Positions 50,915 to 62,300 of a stretch of DNA of 64,000 bases are shown one piece after another. Source of the DNA: Rotaria socialis (Eukaryota > Rotifera > Eurotatoria > Philodinida > Philodinidae); the NCBI GenBank assembly GCA_905331475.1, contig CAJNYU010004617.1, positions 132,036-196,035 on the forward strand, given 5' to 3'. A model generated the notes under the pieces. That model was not told where the DNA came from. It was given only the letters and a program-made list of their open reading frames with translations, and did no database searches. Numbering within the stretch: position 1 is the first letter of the stretch; each line of letters opens with the position of its first letter. The position numbers and the translations under genes are program-made.

Positions 50915-51825
50915 GTCGTCTCTCTTTTATCAACTGTGCCGCAGTTACGCGTAACTATGGCGCATTGATCGTAGTGAAGATTTCTAGAGGAAACTACGCT
51001 TACTGTGATGCAGATCAACGTAATGCGTCCTAGTGATCGCATCCTACGATCTCTTGTAGGTGTAAATGGCCAATTATAAATCATTCCTCCTTATTTGTAA
51101 TTGACTACACTCTAACAATAAAACATAGTCACACAAAATCAGTATAAATAGCAGTGCTCATCACATTTTCTTTCATAACTCATTCTACTATACGCAGTAG
51201 AATACATATTTTTTTATTTTTCTTTATTTTTCTAGATTTAAATCTTTTTATTTTTTCAATTTTCTGCAATTAAATTTTTTTTCTTCTATTTCTTAACTTT
51301 TTAAAAATTGTTTTAGATGTTAATATTTTTATTTTTCTAGATATTTATTTTTTATTTTCCTTAATTTTTAAAATTAAAATATTTTTTAACTTTTAACTTA
51401 GTAAATTTTGAAACCTTTTTAGGTTTTAATTCTTCAATTAGTTTTTATTGCGAAAATTTTTAATTTCAAATTTTTTTGTTGTTTTATAAAAATTTTAATT
51501 TCATAGCTTTAAGTTTTTATTTTGTGCAAAAATATTTTAAATTCACAATAAAAGTACAAATAAAATGAAAACCTAATCTATGTCAGCTTTTGTACCAATT
51601 GCGACGACACTGTGACCCATAATTGCGAAAAACTTGGACACAGTTATGCGTAGCTGGGATTTTTTCACCGTAGCTACCCGTAATTGCGATTTTTTCATCG
51701 TAGTTACGCGTAGTTACGTCGCAATTTGCCGCAAGTACGGGTCACAGTGCGATCGCAGTTACGCCGTAACTGCGCCACAGTTTCATCGTAATGAAATACA
51801 TGGGTTATCTCATCCCAATTGATTT
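50915..51825. mobile_element. Second inserted block in the NHL pseudogene, with T-rich centre
   Basis: NHL coding similarity stops at about 50913 and resumes at about 51828. The intervening 0.9 kb has a left part with short inverted motifs (CAGTTACGCGTAACT near 50942; a TCCTACGA..TTGTAGG hairpin near 51040-51061). A centre of about 480 bp (51080-51560) is extremely T-rich, and the right part holds the 142-bp element below. It may be one composite insertion or several. Confidence 0.45.
51608..51749. mobile_element. 142-bp element with perfect 11-bp terminal inverted repeats
   Basis: CACTGTGACCC at 51608-51618 is the exact inverse of GGGTCACAGTG at 51739-51749. Between them, variants of CGTAGTTACGCGTAGTTACG and TAATTGCGATTTTTTCA repeat. 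No coding capacity. The sequence right after it (GCGATCGCAGTTACGCCGTAACTGCG) is itself palindromic. Confidence 0.5.
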
Positions 51826-52090
51826 TTGTAGATACCTTGGGGACCGTATATGTAGCCGACGCAGGAAATCAGCGAGTGATACATTGACTCAAACGAACCA
51901 TTTTTGAAACGATGACTATTAGTAAAAATGGTGCCGGAAGAGAAGTAAATCAGTTGAGTTGGCCAATTAGTATTTTATTTGAGCTACATGATCATCTCTA
52001 TGTCGCCGAATTCTTAAATAATCGAGTCCAGCGATTCTCAATCGGTGCCTCTAGTTTATTGATGGATATTGAAATTGCCATAATCTGATA

Positions 52091-52390
52091 GCGATCGACG
52101 GAGATCGCTCCCACATCGTTCATTTTTTTATAACTAGCGCCGCTGAAGCGTGGAAACGGCATATAGTGACGTTATCTGGCAGAATAGTGACACTAATTAT
52201 CGCAATATATTTACGCACTCAAAGTTGCAATAGCCTCAAAAAGTATCGCTACTGTGGTTGTATTTTTATTTGCAAAGAAAACATGTTTTTTGCAGTGTGC
52301 ATTATTGTGTTCAAATATTGAATGATGTGATTGATCAAAATAATTACGATTCACCACGTCATTATACTTCCATGTAACAATTCATTTTCA
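52091..52390. other. Spacer between two pseudogenes
   Basis: About 300 bp with no gene-like content that I can see. Confidence 0.4.
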
Positions 52391-54541
52391 GTAGTTAAAT
52401 TAAAACAACGTCTATCATCTGAACGAGATTGGCTTATTTTGGTTCAATCTAGTGGTAAAAAGTACGTGGGTTTTCTATTCGAAACAGGTAATATAACAAG
52501 TGAACATCGAAATTTAAGAGAATATTTTTTTGAATATAGGTAGTTTTCAAGCATTCAGCACAACTGCTGATCTCCTGGCACAAAACAACACGAAGATATA
52601 GAGAGTGATTATGAACGAGGAAAAGAAAATGAATCATCACAAGATATTAATTTGAATGTGTCTGGTATATATATTTTTTTATTTTTATGGACGTTAATTT
52701 GTTTTGTTTTAGAAGAAAAACGTTTACTTCGCTCAAGGACGTAGCATTTTTCAATCGATATTACCACAAGTGATATTAATGAATGTTCGCCTCGGTGGCC
52801 GGTCTCTAGTTTAAGTAAGTGGCATAAAAGGACTGAATATTTTTCGATATTTTTTTAAATGATCACCTTAAGATATTGTGGGAGAAGAACGGTCGTTTCG
52901 AGTTATTTATAAGCCTTAGATACTCAATGTTTCAATTTACTTTTGAATTTTATAGTAATGAATAATGTTGCAACACCGATTCAAGTGAAAAGTAGTGGCG
53001 ATAGAGACAGGATAGCTAAAGGTTTGTATCATTTTCCTAAGGAAAAATATTATTCTTTCTTGACATTGTAAGCTGGCAACGAACTCGTAATGAATGTTGT
53101 CCCACAAGTAATGCTGATGCACACAAAATAAATACAGCAAGCAAATATATTATATTTTATTTTTATTATTTATTATATACATTGTTTAGCAACAACAACT
53201 GCCTCTACTTTCTGTACTGATCCAAAAGCTATGTCATTATCTTCACCAACAACTGATAGTAATTTAATTCTGGCACCAAGAACACCAACATTAAATTCTA
53301 TTTCAAATATCAATGTACGTAAACGACCAGCTATTGATTCATCTTCAGCCCCACGGAAAAAAAAGAATAAATCTAAAAAAGTACAAGAAGGTGATGATAC
53401 ATCATCATCTGATACTCAACCCGATGAAGACAATTTTATAAAATTAATTGAACCAATTAAAACTCCTACATTTAATGGTCGTCGATTAGCTAGTGTTGTT
53501 ACAACTGATTCTACAATTAACAGATCAATGGATAAAGACAGTTGTTCTCAGTCTATGGAACAAAAATACTTTATGCCATTGTTGATCGGTCAAGAGAGAT
53601 TAGAAATGAAGATGAAATCTTTATATAATAATCAAATGAAGATTCAAAAAGCTTTAACAAAGGACAAGTATAGTCTTAAAAAATTTTGTTTCTTAAAACC
53701 ATTAAAATCATTGATCAATTACTATACTTAAAGTTTTATTTATGTGACAGTTGAGTTTATAATCTAGTTGAAATTGAAGTAGTATTTTTATAATTTTATT
53801 GTAAGCAACTCAGTGAAACATTTGAAACAACAAACACTACTATTACGGTGACTATTTTGTTTGTTTTTCTACAACCACTATAAATCTTCTCCATTTTGCC
53901 ACTATATCTTTAACATTGAAGCTTGATCATAAAATGACTGGCTCTAACAAACAGCAGCGTTAAAAAATATATGAAAAGAAGATTAATTAGTTTATTACTA
54001 AAACGAACAAAAAATGAACTGATTAATATATCTTGTAAATGTATTTAATACGATTTTATTCACGAATGATCATTTAAATGAAAACTTCTCCAACCGTTAT
54101 CAAGACTTTACCAATCAAAAAGCCTTTTCTATCTTTTTTATTCTTTTCTTTTTTCATTATTTCGCGCATTGCAATCTCAACTTAAAATCTCATGTGAACT
54201 GTGATTGTTATATATGTCTTACTTTATTCAGGTACTTATTTCACTCGAAGAACCAGCAAATCAACATTGATACAATTGATGTATACTGTGGAAGAGCTGT
54301 TGCATTAGAACCAGCTGATACATATAGTGATAATCGATATAAGTTGATACAAAGTAATAATTCAGTTTTTTTTCCGTCATGTTGAAATCGTGATTCTTTA
54401 TTTTTAGGAGCTGTTCGTTCCAAGTTTAAACTTAGTGATGATCAATTAGAACAAATATTTAATGAATGGCTTCGCGAAGTTTTTCTTGCAAAGAGGAGAG
54501 TGGCGGTGGTAAAAATAAAACTCATGAAGCACAATGAATAA
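52391..54541 (+). pseudogene. Multi-exon gene of unknown family, 5' half disrupted
   Basis: Seven exon-like pieces keep compatible splice phases: about 52391-52486 (KLKQRLSSERDWLILVQSSG..YVGFLFETG), 52541-52667, 52713-52814, about 52954-53021, 53190-53667, 54232-54353, 54408-54541. Two lesions break the reading. A frame change near 52595 separates SFQAFSTTADLLAQNN from EDIESDYERGKENESS, and a TAG lies at about 52742, after KRLLRSRT. From the ATG at 53231 a 230-aa product would still be open: Ser/Thr-rich, with a basic KKKNKSKK patch and a C-terminal segment DVYCGRAVALEPADTYSDN..FKLSDDQLEQIFNEWL. The family is not recognised. It is either a recent pseudogene or a shortened gene starting at 53231. 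Confidence 0.5.
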
Positions 54542-54880
54542 ATTGGTTTTGTACACGAACAAAAAGTTTTTTCTACAGGAATTCTATTTTTTGTTGCTAG
54601 TATTTATTAAATGTAGTCTTTTATATATTCAAATAAAATTTGGAAGGAGAAAATAATCATGGAACTTATCTAGAAATAAACCTTTAAATATGAACTAGCT
54701 AGATATAGTGAGAGTGCGGGCGTACAGAAATACCATGATAGTGAAATATGTAACGCTATATCGCGCAATATTGGTTCATGTTGCCGTTATATCGCATTAT
54801 AACAGACATAGAGGAGAGCTAAAAGGAGTCGCCGTGCAACCGCAATAGCGACGACATTACGCCGCTTTGCAGTCGCTATC
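54542..54880. other. Spacer with palindromic segment next to the FLYWCH/MULE pseudogene
   Basis: The part 54690-54880 contains GC-richer inverted motifs (for example AGCGACGACATTACGCCGC against GCAGTCGCT). They end just where the FLYWCH-like coding similarity starts, so an insertion may have removed the 5' end of that gene. Confidence 0.35.
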
Positions 54881-55560
54881 AACGACATGGGAATATGTTC
54901 GAAAATTTAAATGTAAAGGACGAATTCACACTAACTGTATTCATACAATATTATTACATGAAAACGATAATCATAATCATCCTGGTAATCCTGTTTCAAC
55001 TGAAACTCGAATAATTGAAGAAAAAATTCTTCATCGAGCACTTAATTCAAAGGAAGCGACACAAAATTCTATTGATTATTGTCTCACGAATTTATCTGAT
55101 AATATTGTAGCTCGTCTTCCTGATTTTAAACATGCTAAACGAAATATTCAAAATCGACGAGGAAAAACTGATTTACCCGAAATTCCACATGATAAAACAT
55201 TTAATCAAATTTCGGACAAATTAACAACAACAAATCGAAACAGTGTGTTTCTACAATTTAATTCTGGTCCAGGCAGTGATCGTATTATTATATTTGCATC
55301 AGCTGAACAACTTCAACTTCTTGAAAATTGAGAACAGTTATTAGTCGATGGAACCTTCAAGGTCTGTACTTTTTTCCGGATGCTGTTTAGTTTTATTTAA
55401 TGAATTAAACTCTTTAGGTAACACCATCGATTGTTTATCAATTATACGCCATGCACGTGGTTTATCGAAATGTTGTTTTACCTGTCGTATTCGCATTATT
55501 ACCAAACAAAACTCAACAAACTTATCGTCGTCTTATTGATAAGTTTGTTTCTCTTCTTTC
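54880..55560 (+). pseudogene. FLYWCH zinc finger / MULE transposase-like gene, truncated and broken
   Basis: The first piece reads EYVRKFKCKGRIHTNC..HENDNHNHPG, the second half of a FLYWCH-type zinc finger (C-x4..C, H-x-H). It continues through a linker to FNQISDKL..NSVFLQFNSG, IIIFASAEQLQLLEN. A TGA at 55329-55331 then stands where this family has Trp (next EQLLVDGTFKV). After a 56-nt intron (55362-55417) the MULE transposase core continues: TPSIVYQLYAMHVVYRNVV, LPVVFALLPNKTQQTY. Similarity ends near 55560. The N-terminal half of the finger and most of the transposase domain are missing. It is related to Mutator-like transposases or genes derived from them; it is not functional as it stands. 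Confidence 0.65.
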
Positions 55561-56180
55561 TTCTCTCTTATTTTTCTCACTATATGGGCAAAATCAGGTA
55601 AAACGGGACATACATCTTTCATTCGATTCTTATTCTCCACAGACTTTCTTTTTGAATAATTTATTTTATCATTGACTTATGTGAAACTATTGGCTCTTTC
55701 ACATGACTATTAATTATTAATTAATTAATTAGTTAGTTAGTTAAAATGTAAGTAGTCATTTTTTTGCAAACGGTATGAGAAAAATAGTCTGAAAATTTCA
55801 GAATAGTCTCCAGAGTTCAAGGTGCAAATATGGTAAAATTTTCAGTCAGATTGAATTTCAAAAATTCCCTCGAAAAAACTGGTTCTATAAATAAGCAATC
55901 TAGTGTAAAAGCAAATCCTGTTATGCTATTATAATCATTGGACTCTGAGGAAGGATTTGTACGATTTGAAATCTTTTCCAAACTTTTTTGTTCGGTTACG
56001 AAGATATCTTTTCGGTAGTGTATTCGTACTTCATCACGTCGCCAACGAAAAATTCATACGCTTGACAGAAAAATCTAGAGATGCTGAAGAAAACATGGCA
56101 TACCATACACCGCAGCGTCCTGATAAATTCCGAGGGAGTGTCCTTTGCAAATAATTGTTTGCTGGAATCCTAACAAGCGT
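55561..56180. other. Low-complexity spacer after the FLYWCH/MULE pseudogene
   Basis: A TTAAT/TTAG run lies at about 55709-55743. No gene seen. Confidence 0.35.
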
Positions 56181-56189
56181 TACGATGTA

Positions 56190-56780
56190 TGCATAACGTA
56201 TGTTGTAACCCGACACATTAAATAAAAATGCGTCGACTGTATGTGCCGTGAATTTTTGTGTTGTCCTCTCTATTACAAAAATGTATCGTAAATTTTTGTG
56301 TCGCACTTTTAATTAAAAAATGTGTCGTATATTTTTCGCGTTCTGTCAGTCGACTAGTCGTTCACCGTTTTGTTATGAGCATACAGCGACATATAAGCAA
56401 TATCGTTGAACGCATGGAAGATAACTACTCGAAATAAAATTTCCTTTGAAATCAATTCTTGATTACTTTATAATCCAGGAATTGCCATCCCGATCTATGA
56501 TCCGGGAAGGACTACACTGAATAGTCTGATAGGAATCGGACCAATTCCAAATCAGTCAGATCTTAGGATCTGATCCGATTGAATTTTCAAAAAATAAAGA
56601 GATACATGTAATTAAATTTAGAAAAATATCGAAATATGCGTTTCAAAAAGAGCCAATTGAAATGTGTCGGATATGTTGTGAAAAATGCGTCGTGGTCTTG
56701 CTGGGCAGAATGTGTCGTGCTTTGTGTTGTAGTTTACGACACATCCCACACATTTTTACTTAGAGTGTATATTTGAATTG
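56190..56780. repeat. Degenerate repeat built on the motif (A)nTGTGTCGT
   Basis: The motif ATGTGTCGT or close variants (GCGTCG, ATGTATCGT, TGTGTCGC) recur about ten times in two clusters, about 56190-56345 and 56655-56755, usually followed by an A/T run and spaced about 30-45 bp in the first cluster. The second cluster ends in the reverse form (ACGACACAT). This looks like a decayed minisatellite or the ends of a non-autonomous element. Confidence 0.45.
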
Positions 56781-57268
56781 GAGGAAGAAAAAATTTCTCA
56801 AATTCCTGGACTCCCCCTCATGGATATTAGAGATCGATTTTTTTTCGTGTTTTCAAAGAATTATTCATAGAATTCCAACTAGGTTAGTGTTCTGACATAT
56901 GGTAGGTGAAAAATTTCACAACTGAAAACTTTACAAAAGTGATGAACGGCATTTTTCTTGAGACTGTATACCAGAAAATTAACAGTTTATGCCACTTTTC
57001 GCATTGAAGGGAAATTTTTTCTCCTTAGGCGTCTTTACAGTTTTGTAGAGAATAAAAAGTTACACAACATATGAAAAATTCACCGTGGGGACTCATGATT
57101 TCGATAAATGGCAGCAGATATAATGCAAAAAAGAGAATGTAAAAAAACAGAAGGCGTCTATCTTTTCCGCTTTACTTAGCTCACTAAATGAGTGATATGT
57201 AGTATTCCAACTACCTCACTTTTTCCGTCTAACTGTCCTCTATCGTTTGATATATCCCATGTAATAAA

Positions 57269-57380
57269 AACCGCATGAAAAGCGGCGGTTAACCGCGGTT
57301 TTACCGGTCCGGTTACCGGCTCCCATTACCGGAGAACGGATAAATACCGCGGTTTACCGCAAAAATTGATCCGGTATTCG
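57269..57380. repeat. Cluster of nested CG-rich palindromes (ACCGCGGT/GGTTAACC/ACCGGT)
   Basis: In about 110 bp the sequence holds GGTTAACC, CCGCGG twice, ACCGGT, GGTTACCGG and related forms, far richer in C and G than its surroundings. It reads like the terminal or sub-terminal part of a DNA transposon, but no partner end was identified. Confidence 0.4.
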
Positions 57381-57837
57381 CAACATGGAATTGTATGAAA
57401 AGATTCTCTAACTTCTGGTTGTTAAATTTTAATAAATATGCACGGAAAAATTCATCACTTTTTTTGGTCATATTAGAGAGAGGGTGGTCGTAGTCGAACA
57501 CGGCTAGCTCCCCTATAGAAAATCCAAATGAGTTAAAACTTTGGATTTAGGCGTTTCAAACTTTGCTCTTTCAAATGCAAACATCAATTTAAAAAAAAAT
57601 TATCGAGTGCTTCGGATAATGGAGGCTTGCTGAATGGTCTCGTGGACCGTCTCTTAAAACTCATGGTATACCAACAAATCATTTGTATCGTGTTAAAGTA
57701 CTACGTACCGAAAATAAATACATATGTATATTCATAACTTCTCGGTTGTTACAGCTAGCATGCCCAAAAAACTCTCGAAAATTCATCTCCAGCACGTTAA
57801 CGCAATAGCTCAAAGCTTACACAAAATGGTTGAATTA

Positions 57838-58012
57838 GTCTTAAAATAACGCTAACTTAATGCTTACAGTAAGCATTGATTAACTCGAATGCCAATAATG
57901 CCTGGGTATTAATTAACACTAATGCCAATAATACTTAAACATTAAGTTGAATAATTAACACTAATGCTTTTGTATTAGCGTTTTTTCTTAACTTAATGCC
58001 AACACGACACCT
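57838..58012. repeat. Short direct and inverted repeats (AATTAACACTAATGC; AACTTAATGC; AACGCTAA/TTAGCGTT)
   Basis: AATTAACACTAATGC occurs twice about 44 bp apart, AACTTAATGC occurs at both ends, and AACGCTAA near the left end is inverted as TTAGCGTT near the right. This suggests a small foldback element of about 170 bp. Confidence 0.4.
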
Positions 58013-58617
58013 CTAATGGTTATCAATATCCCAAAAAATATATTATTCAGATTCAAATGCAAGACAAGAAAATCGATTTAAATGTTTTTTTAATGCGAAG
58101 TATTTTGCATGCTTTAAAAAATAACCTTAAAATGACTTTTTGAACCGCAGAAATAAAATTTATTGTAGTATAAATATGTATTTTGACTCAATTTATGGTG
58201 TGTGAAGGTGAGTCTGAAAAAGTTTTAAATTCAATATAGAAAGCATAAATATGAGTGCAAATGTAGTTATTCTGTCACATACACCAAAGTGCATCGACCA
58301 TGTATCCATGGCTATTAATATATCTCTATGTTTTCTGTATTTTGTGTAAGATATCTTATGAATTCTCAAGTCAATTAGAAACAGATCATCCACTGTAAAG
58401 CAGCACCAAGACTAAAATGTAGAAAATTGAATAGCTAAATCAACATTCGATATTAGCGACAATAATGTTAATAATTCAGCTAGCGCACTTCATCTGACGG
58501 CAACCATTGGTATTCACAACTTCCATAGTTTGCCGTTTTGTACTCTTTTGTCAAAAGCAAATCATATGTTCTTTTTTATTATTTAAAAAATATCACCAAT
58601 TTCATACTTTTTTCCCA

Positions 58618-59361
58618 ATGGAATCTTTATATTTCTCTTTAACTGATGTCAATCCGATTTTACAATGTTTTCTATGCAAGGGTTATCTTGTTGATCCATA
58701 TACAATAAAGGAATGTATGCATACGTTTTGTCGTACGTGTATTCTTGTTTATTTCGAAAATTTATCACGTTCAGAATATAAATGTCCACAATGCAATATA
58801 AATCTTCAACCATTTTCGGATATTTCAAAATGTTTAATACCAGATCGGCAATGTGGAGATATGATACGTTCATTATTACCATTGCTTGATATTGACGAAA
58901 TCAATAATGAAAAACAATTTTATGAAAAAAATTCTTTATCAATACCAAAAGATCTTCGTCTTAAACTTCGTCTTGTACAAAATGTTTCTCCAATGCGTTT
59001 TACCGATAATAATAATCATATACGTATACGTTCAATAAAAGCAAAGTCAACTATATCTAGTATGAAAAAAGCAACGGTTCCAATTGCAATTCAAATAGAA
59101 TTATGTAAAAAATATATTGATTCATCATTGGCAATAAAGCAATATCCAAAAAAATATCTTTGTGTTAATTCTCAATTGGAAATAAGTCACATTGAAAAAT
59201 ACATTGAAACAATTTGTCAAGTACAAAAACCGTATAAAGTCTATTTATTTTTTTATGACTCTTGTTTAAGCGAGTCAACACCATTGTTATTAATTAAAAG
59301 TTTACTATTTTCATCTACCGATCGTATGAAACTTTTTTTTTCTATTATGTTAAATAAATAA
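58618..59361 (+). CDS. Polycomb group RING finger protein (PCGF3/5-like), 247 aa
   Basis: A single open exon. I start at the ATG at 58618 (MESLYFSLTDVNPIL), which matches family N-termini better than the longer open frame. The RING has C17-x2-C20, C33-x-H35, C38-x2-C41, C56-x2-C59, with the PCGF signature CFLCKGYLVDP..KECMHTFCRTCI. A C-terminal region (about 168-245: KKYLCVNSQLEISHIEKYIETI..) fits the RAWUL ubiquitin-like fold. Length is close to PCGF3/5 (about 240-256 aa). The protein would pair with RING1 in a PRC1-type complex to ubiquitinate histone H2A in chromatin. It is intact although it lies directly beside the pseudogene and repeat island. The intronless structure could reflect a retrocopy or intron loss (inference). 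Confidence 0.85.
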   Translation: MESLYFSLTDVNPILQCFLCKGYLVDPYTIKECMHTFCRTCILVYFENLSRSEYKCPQCNINLQPFSDISKCLIPDRQCGDMIRSLLPLLDIDEINNEKQFYEKNSLSIPKDLRLKLRLVQNVSPMRFTDNNNHIRIRSIKAKSTISSMKKATVPIAIQIELCKKYIDSSLAIKQYPKKYLCVNSQLEISHIEKYIETICQVQKPYKVYLFFYDSCLSESTPLLLIKSLLFSSTDRMKLFFSIMLNK

Positions 59362-62300
59362 AATAATTCGTTTTATTCAATATGATAAATATTTTATTGT
59401 TTTTCACAATAACTGTTAATTCGACATCATCTACTAGTGAGTGTAGTTGAAGAGAAGATCCACACCCACATCCCGTAAGATTTCAATAAAAAGAAATTTT
59501 GACAGTGACTGATGAAAAATTGATAATCAACATATTCATACTATGTCTAGGCGGAAAGAACTTAAAGTTTCACCCTATGTGTATAATTACTGTGTTCAGT
59601 ATTCTTAGCTTAGAGCTGTCGAACTTCAGCAAGCAGTGAAATTTTGACATAAATGCATATCAAAAAGAGTTAATGAAAAAAAAAATGAATTCATAAGACC
59701 TTTCAAAGATTTACATTCTTTTATTCCGAATTTATTTTTCTAATTGCAATCGTCAATAAAATGATTCTTTTACAAATCATTTAATAAGAATAGTGCATCT
59801 ACTTATGAGACTTTGAATTGAGTGAAAAATCTTCTCTATATTGGCAGCATTGACTAAATTTTGCCAATTTTACAAAAGTAGGGCATGAAAATTTATATCT
59901 TTCAATCTCATCTATCGATTCGAATAGTTGTGAATGTAAAACATTTCAAACATATTAAAATTGAAGAAATTTATTTACGATGAAATTTTGACTTTCAATG
60001 TCAAGAAAAAAAAGAATATCTCATTGACAAATTATAATCATTTATTATGACGAAAAGTTTGTTACCTATTCCTTTTTCCTGAATTTTGCAAACCTAAAGA
60101 TTTCGAATGAGCAAGTTCAGAACTTAGAAAAATTAAAATTAGTGGACGATTTAGTTGAGTTTGTATAGCTAAAATTTTGTTTTTGAAGAGAAAAGCATGT
60201 TGTATCATATGCAAATAGGACAATTTGGATAAGACTCTACATTCGAGTATTATTAAGCGAATAGCAAGTTAAACTATAAGGGGAATCAACTGTGTTTGAA
60301 TGAAAGAATATTTCAGACAGAAACAATTCGATTAAAATAAAATTCTAAATCAATTTGAAACATTAACTAATGGAAATTAGATATGTGAACGTTTTTGTTA
60401 ATTCAATACTTTGGACGACTGCTTTTTAAATAAAACTTTTCATGCTTGTCTAGAGTGCGTTGGATTGTGAGTCATATTGAAAACATGAATTGAGCCATGA
60501 TAATACGTAGGAATTCCTTGTGAAGACATTAGTTCTATCGTGTCACTTGTCATATGATTGATTAGTTCTCCGTGGAAATAAAACGTACTGCTAGCAAATG
60601 TTATTTCAACTGTTTTAATTAATTTATAGGAGATATAAAAAGACAATATCTAAGAATCATATAGTAAATGTCGTTGAGATAATCACTGAGTTGTAGCAGA
60701 ACTCTTTTATAGTAGCAAAAACCTGCCACGAGGTTATTATCGATGTCTTCCATATTGAATTTCATAATGAAGTGAAAATATTAATTATCACTGTTGACAC
60801 AGGCGGCAGGATCTTCTTTACTATGTAATAATTTGATGACGTTGATAAATAGGATAATTTCGAGTCAAGAGATGGAATTCAACTTACGCACAATGCACTT
60901 TATGCCGAGTAAAATAGGCTTTAGGTACAAACAAACTATTATTTATCAACGGTCGAAATAGGTACCATATTTTATTAGTGTTAACATTCTCTGAATCTGA
61001 TCATATTAAGAAGAGATTTTGAATTAGACTAAATTATAAAGTATTGATCCTTTTTCATATCCAGAGCCTTCCCTGCTGTAAAGGCGACTTCGAACTTCAG
61101 CATGACGAATATCCATTTTTCGGTACATCGACAGTCATTACATAGTGAAATTATTACTAAAATTATTAGCACTGCTGTCTCAGTTGCTCTAATGTTAAAT
61201 GAAATACTCGAAGACATATTATTTGTTTTTTTTTCATGCTAGTTTTAGTACCAGACAAGAATATGTGGGTGTCTTAAGTAAATCAAGCAAAAGAAGAATT
61301 CTAGAGTAAATGATATGAATATTTATAAATCATTAAAAAATTATTTCTGTTAAACCAAGTTATTTAGAGAGAAAGAAAGTAATTTTAATTGATTAGACAA
61401 CAAAAAGATTCATAATATAAACCCAATCTGTAAAATTCCGGCACATTGGACAACAGCTGGTGGTGTTGATTCCTTGAAAATTGTTTCAGACAGCCAAAAT
61501 ACGGAAGAAACTGATAGAGTGAGTTCCAGCAATGATGTCAATTAGTTAATGGTTAAATAGGCCTATTCAAATCTTATGACTCAGCTCCTCACATTATAAA
61601 TGCTGATAGTTGAATACTCTAAGTTTTCTGATCAAGCTTCTAAGGAAAAGTATTTTGAAAATATACTTTAAAGAATTTACATTTTTGATAAAATATGATT
61701 AAAGCTATCAACAAATCTGTAGAAAAGAAAATATATACGTTTCAAATTTTATTATCAAATCATCTTTTCACAACTATGTATGATAAATAACATAAAACTA
61801 TCAATAAAATAGAGTATATCGACCAACTAAATTGATCTGCTCTCACACTTTTGTTGATTTCTCTTTACTGTGAAACAAAATGAGATTTAAGATTTATTAT
61901 TTGTGTTTAAGATTACAATCAAATATTCCTTCTGAACTGTACAAAATTTTGCATCATCAACAGTTTCGTAAGATTTTCTGAACTGACCCTGCCGGACAGG
62001 TACCAGCGCTGATGCAGATGCGTTTAGAAATAAATTCATGTTCATTCGTTTGAATAAAAAGACAAACATTACATATCTATCTATTGCTGATTATTCAAAT
62101 CAAATTTTGAAAATCAAATTTGGTTTTTATATGAACACTTTCCAATTAATTAATGGTTTGTATTTGTAATTTAATCGAATCAATCTGTCACACATTTATC
62201 TTCATTTACTAACAATATGTTATTTCTTTTTCTAAAAAGATAATCTCTACCATGAATATAATTCGTAATTGTAGTAAGAGCTCTTACATTTACTATGAGT

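Larger units (their letters stand above)
49940..52090 (+). pseudogene. NHL-repeat protein pseudogene split by insertions
   Basis: Pieces of a beta-propeller built of NHL-type repeats lie in order: VDDDQIIYTVGWNYHRFFE near 50089-50145; RVVRW..GETTIENIDCDRLKTDD, GFLYVSNEEKHEVRRY and VAAGGNDKGDWLNQL at 50254-50504; YVSGWDNHRVMKW to about 50554; KEGIMVSGGPGEEDDRAKFP at about 50842-50913; then VDTLGTVYVADAGNQRVIH and LYVAEFLNNRVQRFSIG at 51828-52090. The normal protein would be a secreted or cytosolic propeller of a type abundant in bdelloids. Coding is broken by in-frame stops (one before RRNRRVVRW near 50240, TAA at 50504-50506, TGA at about 51882-51884 where Trp is expected) and by insertions at 50559-50841 and about 50915-51825. 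It is clearly dead. Confidence 0.75.

Noticed and set aside
50461-50933. Three overlapping minus-strand frames of 106-137 codons rich in Pro, Ser, Gly and Arg
   Set aside because: They lie in the GC-rich inverted-repeat element; low AT content reduces stop codons, and the composition is not protein-like.
60440-61217. Short minus-strand frames, one with a signal-peptide-like start (61029-61217)
   Set aside because: Hydrophobic runs are common in AT-rich DNA; no splice partner or family similarity was found.
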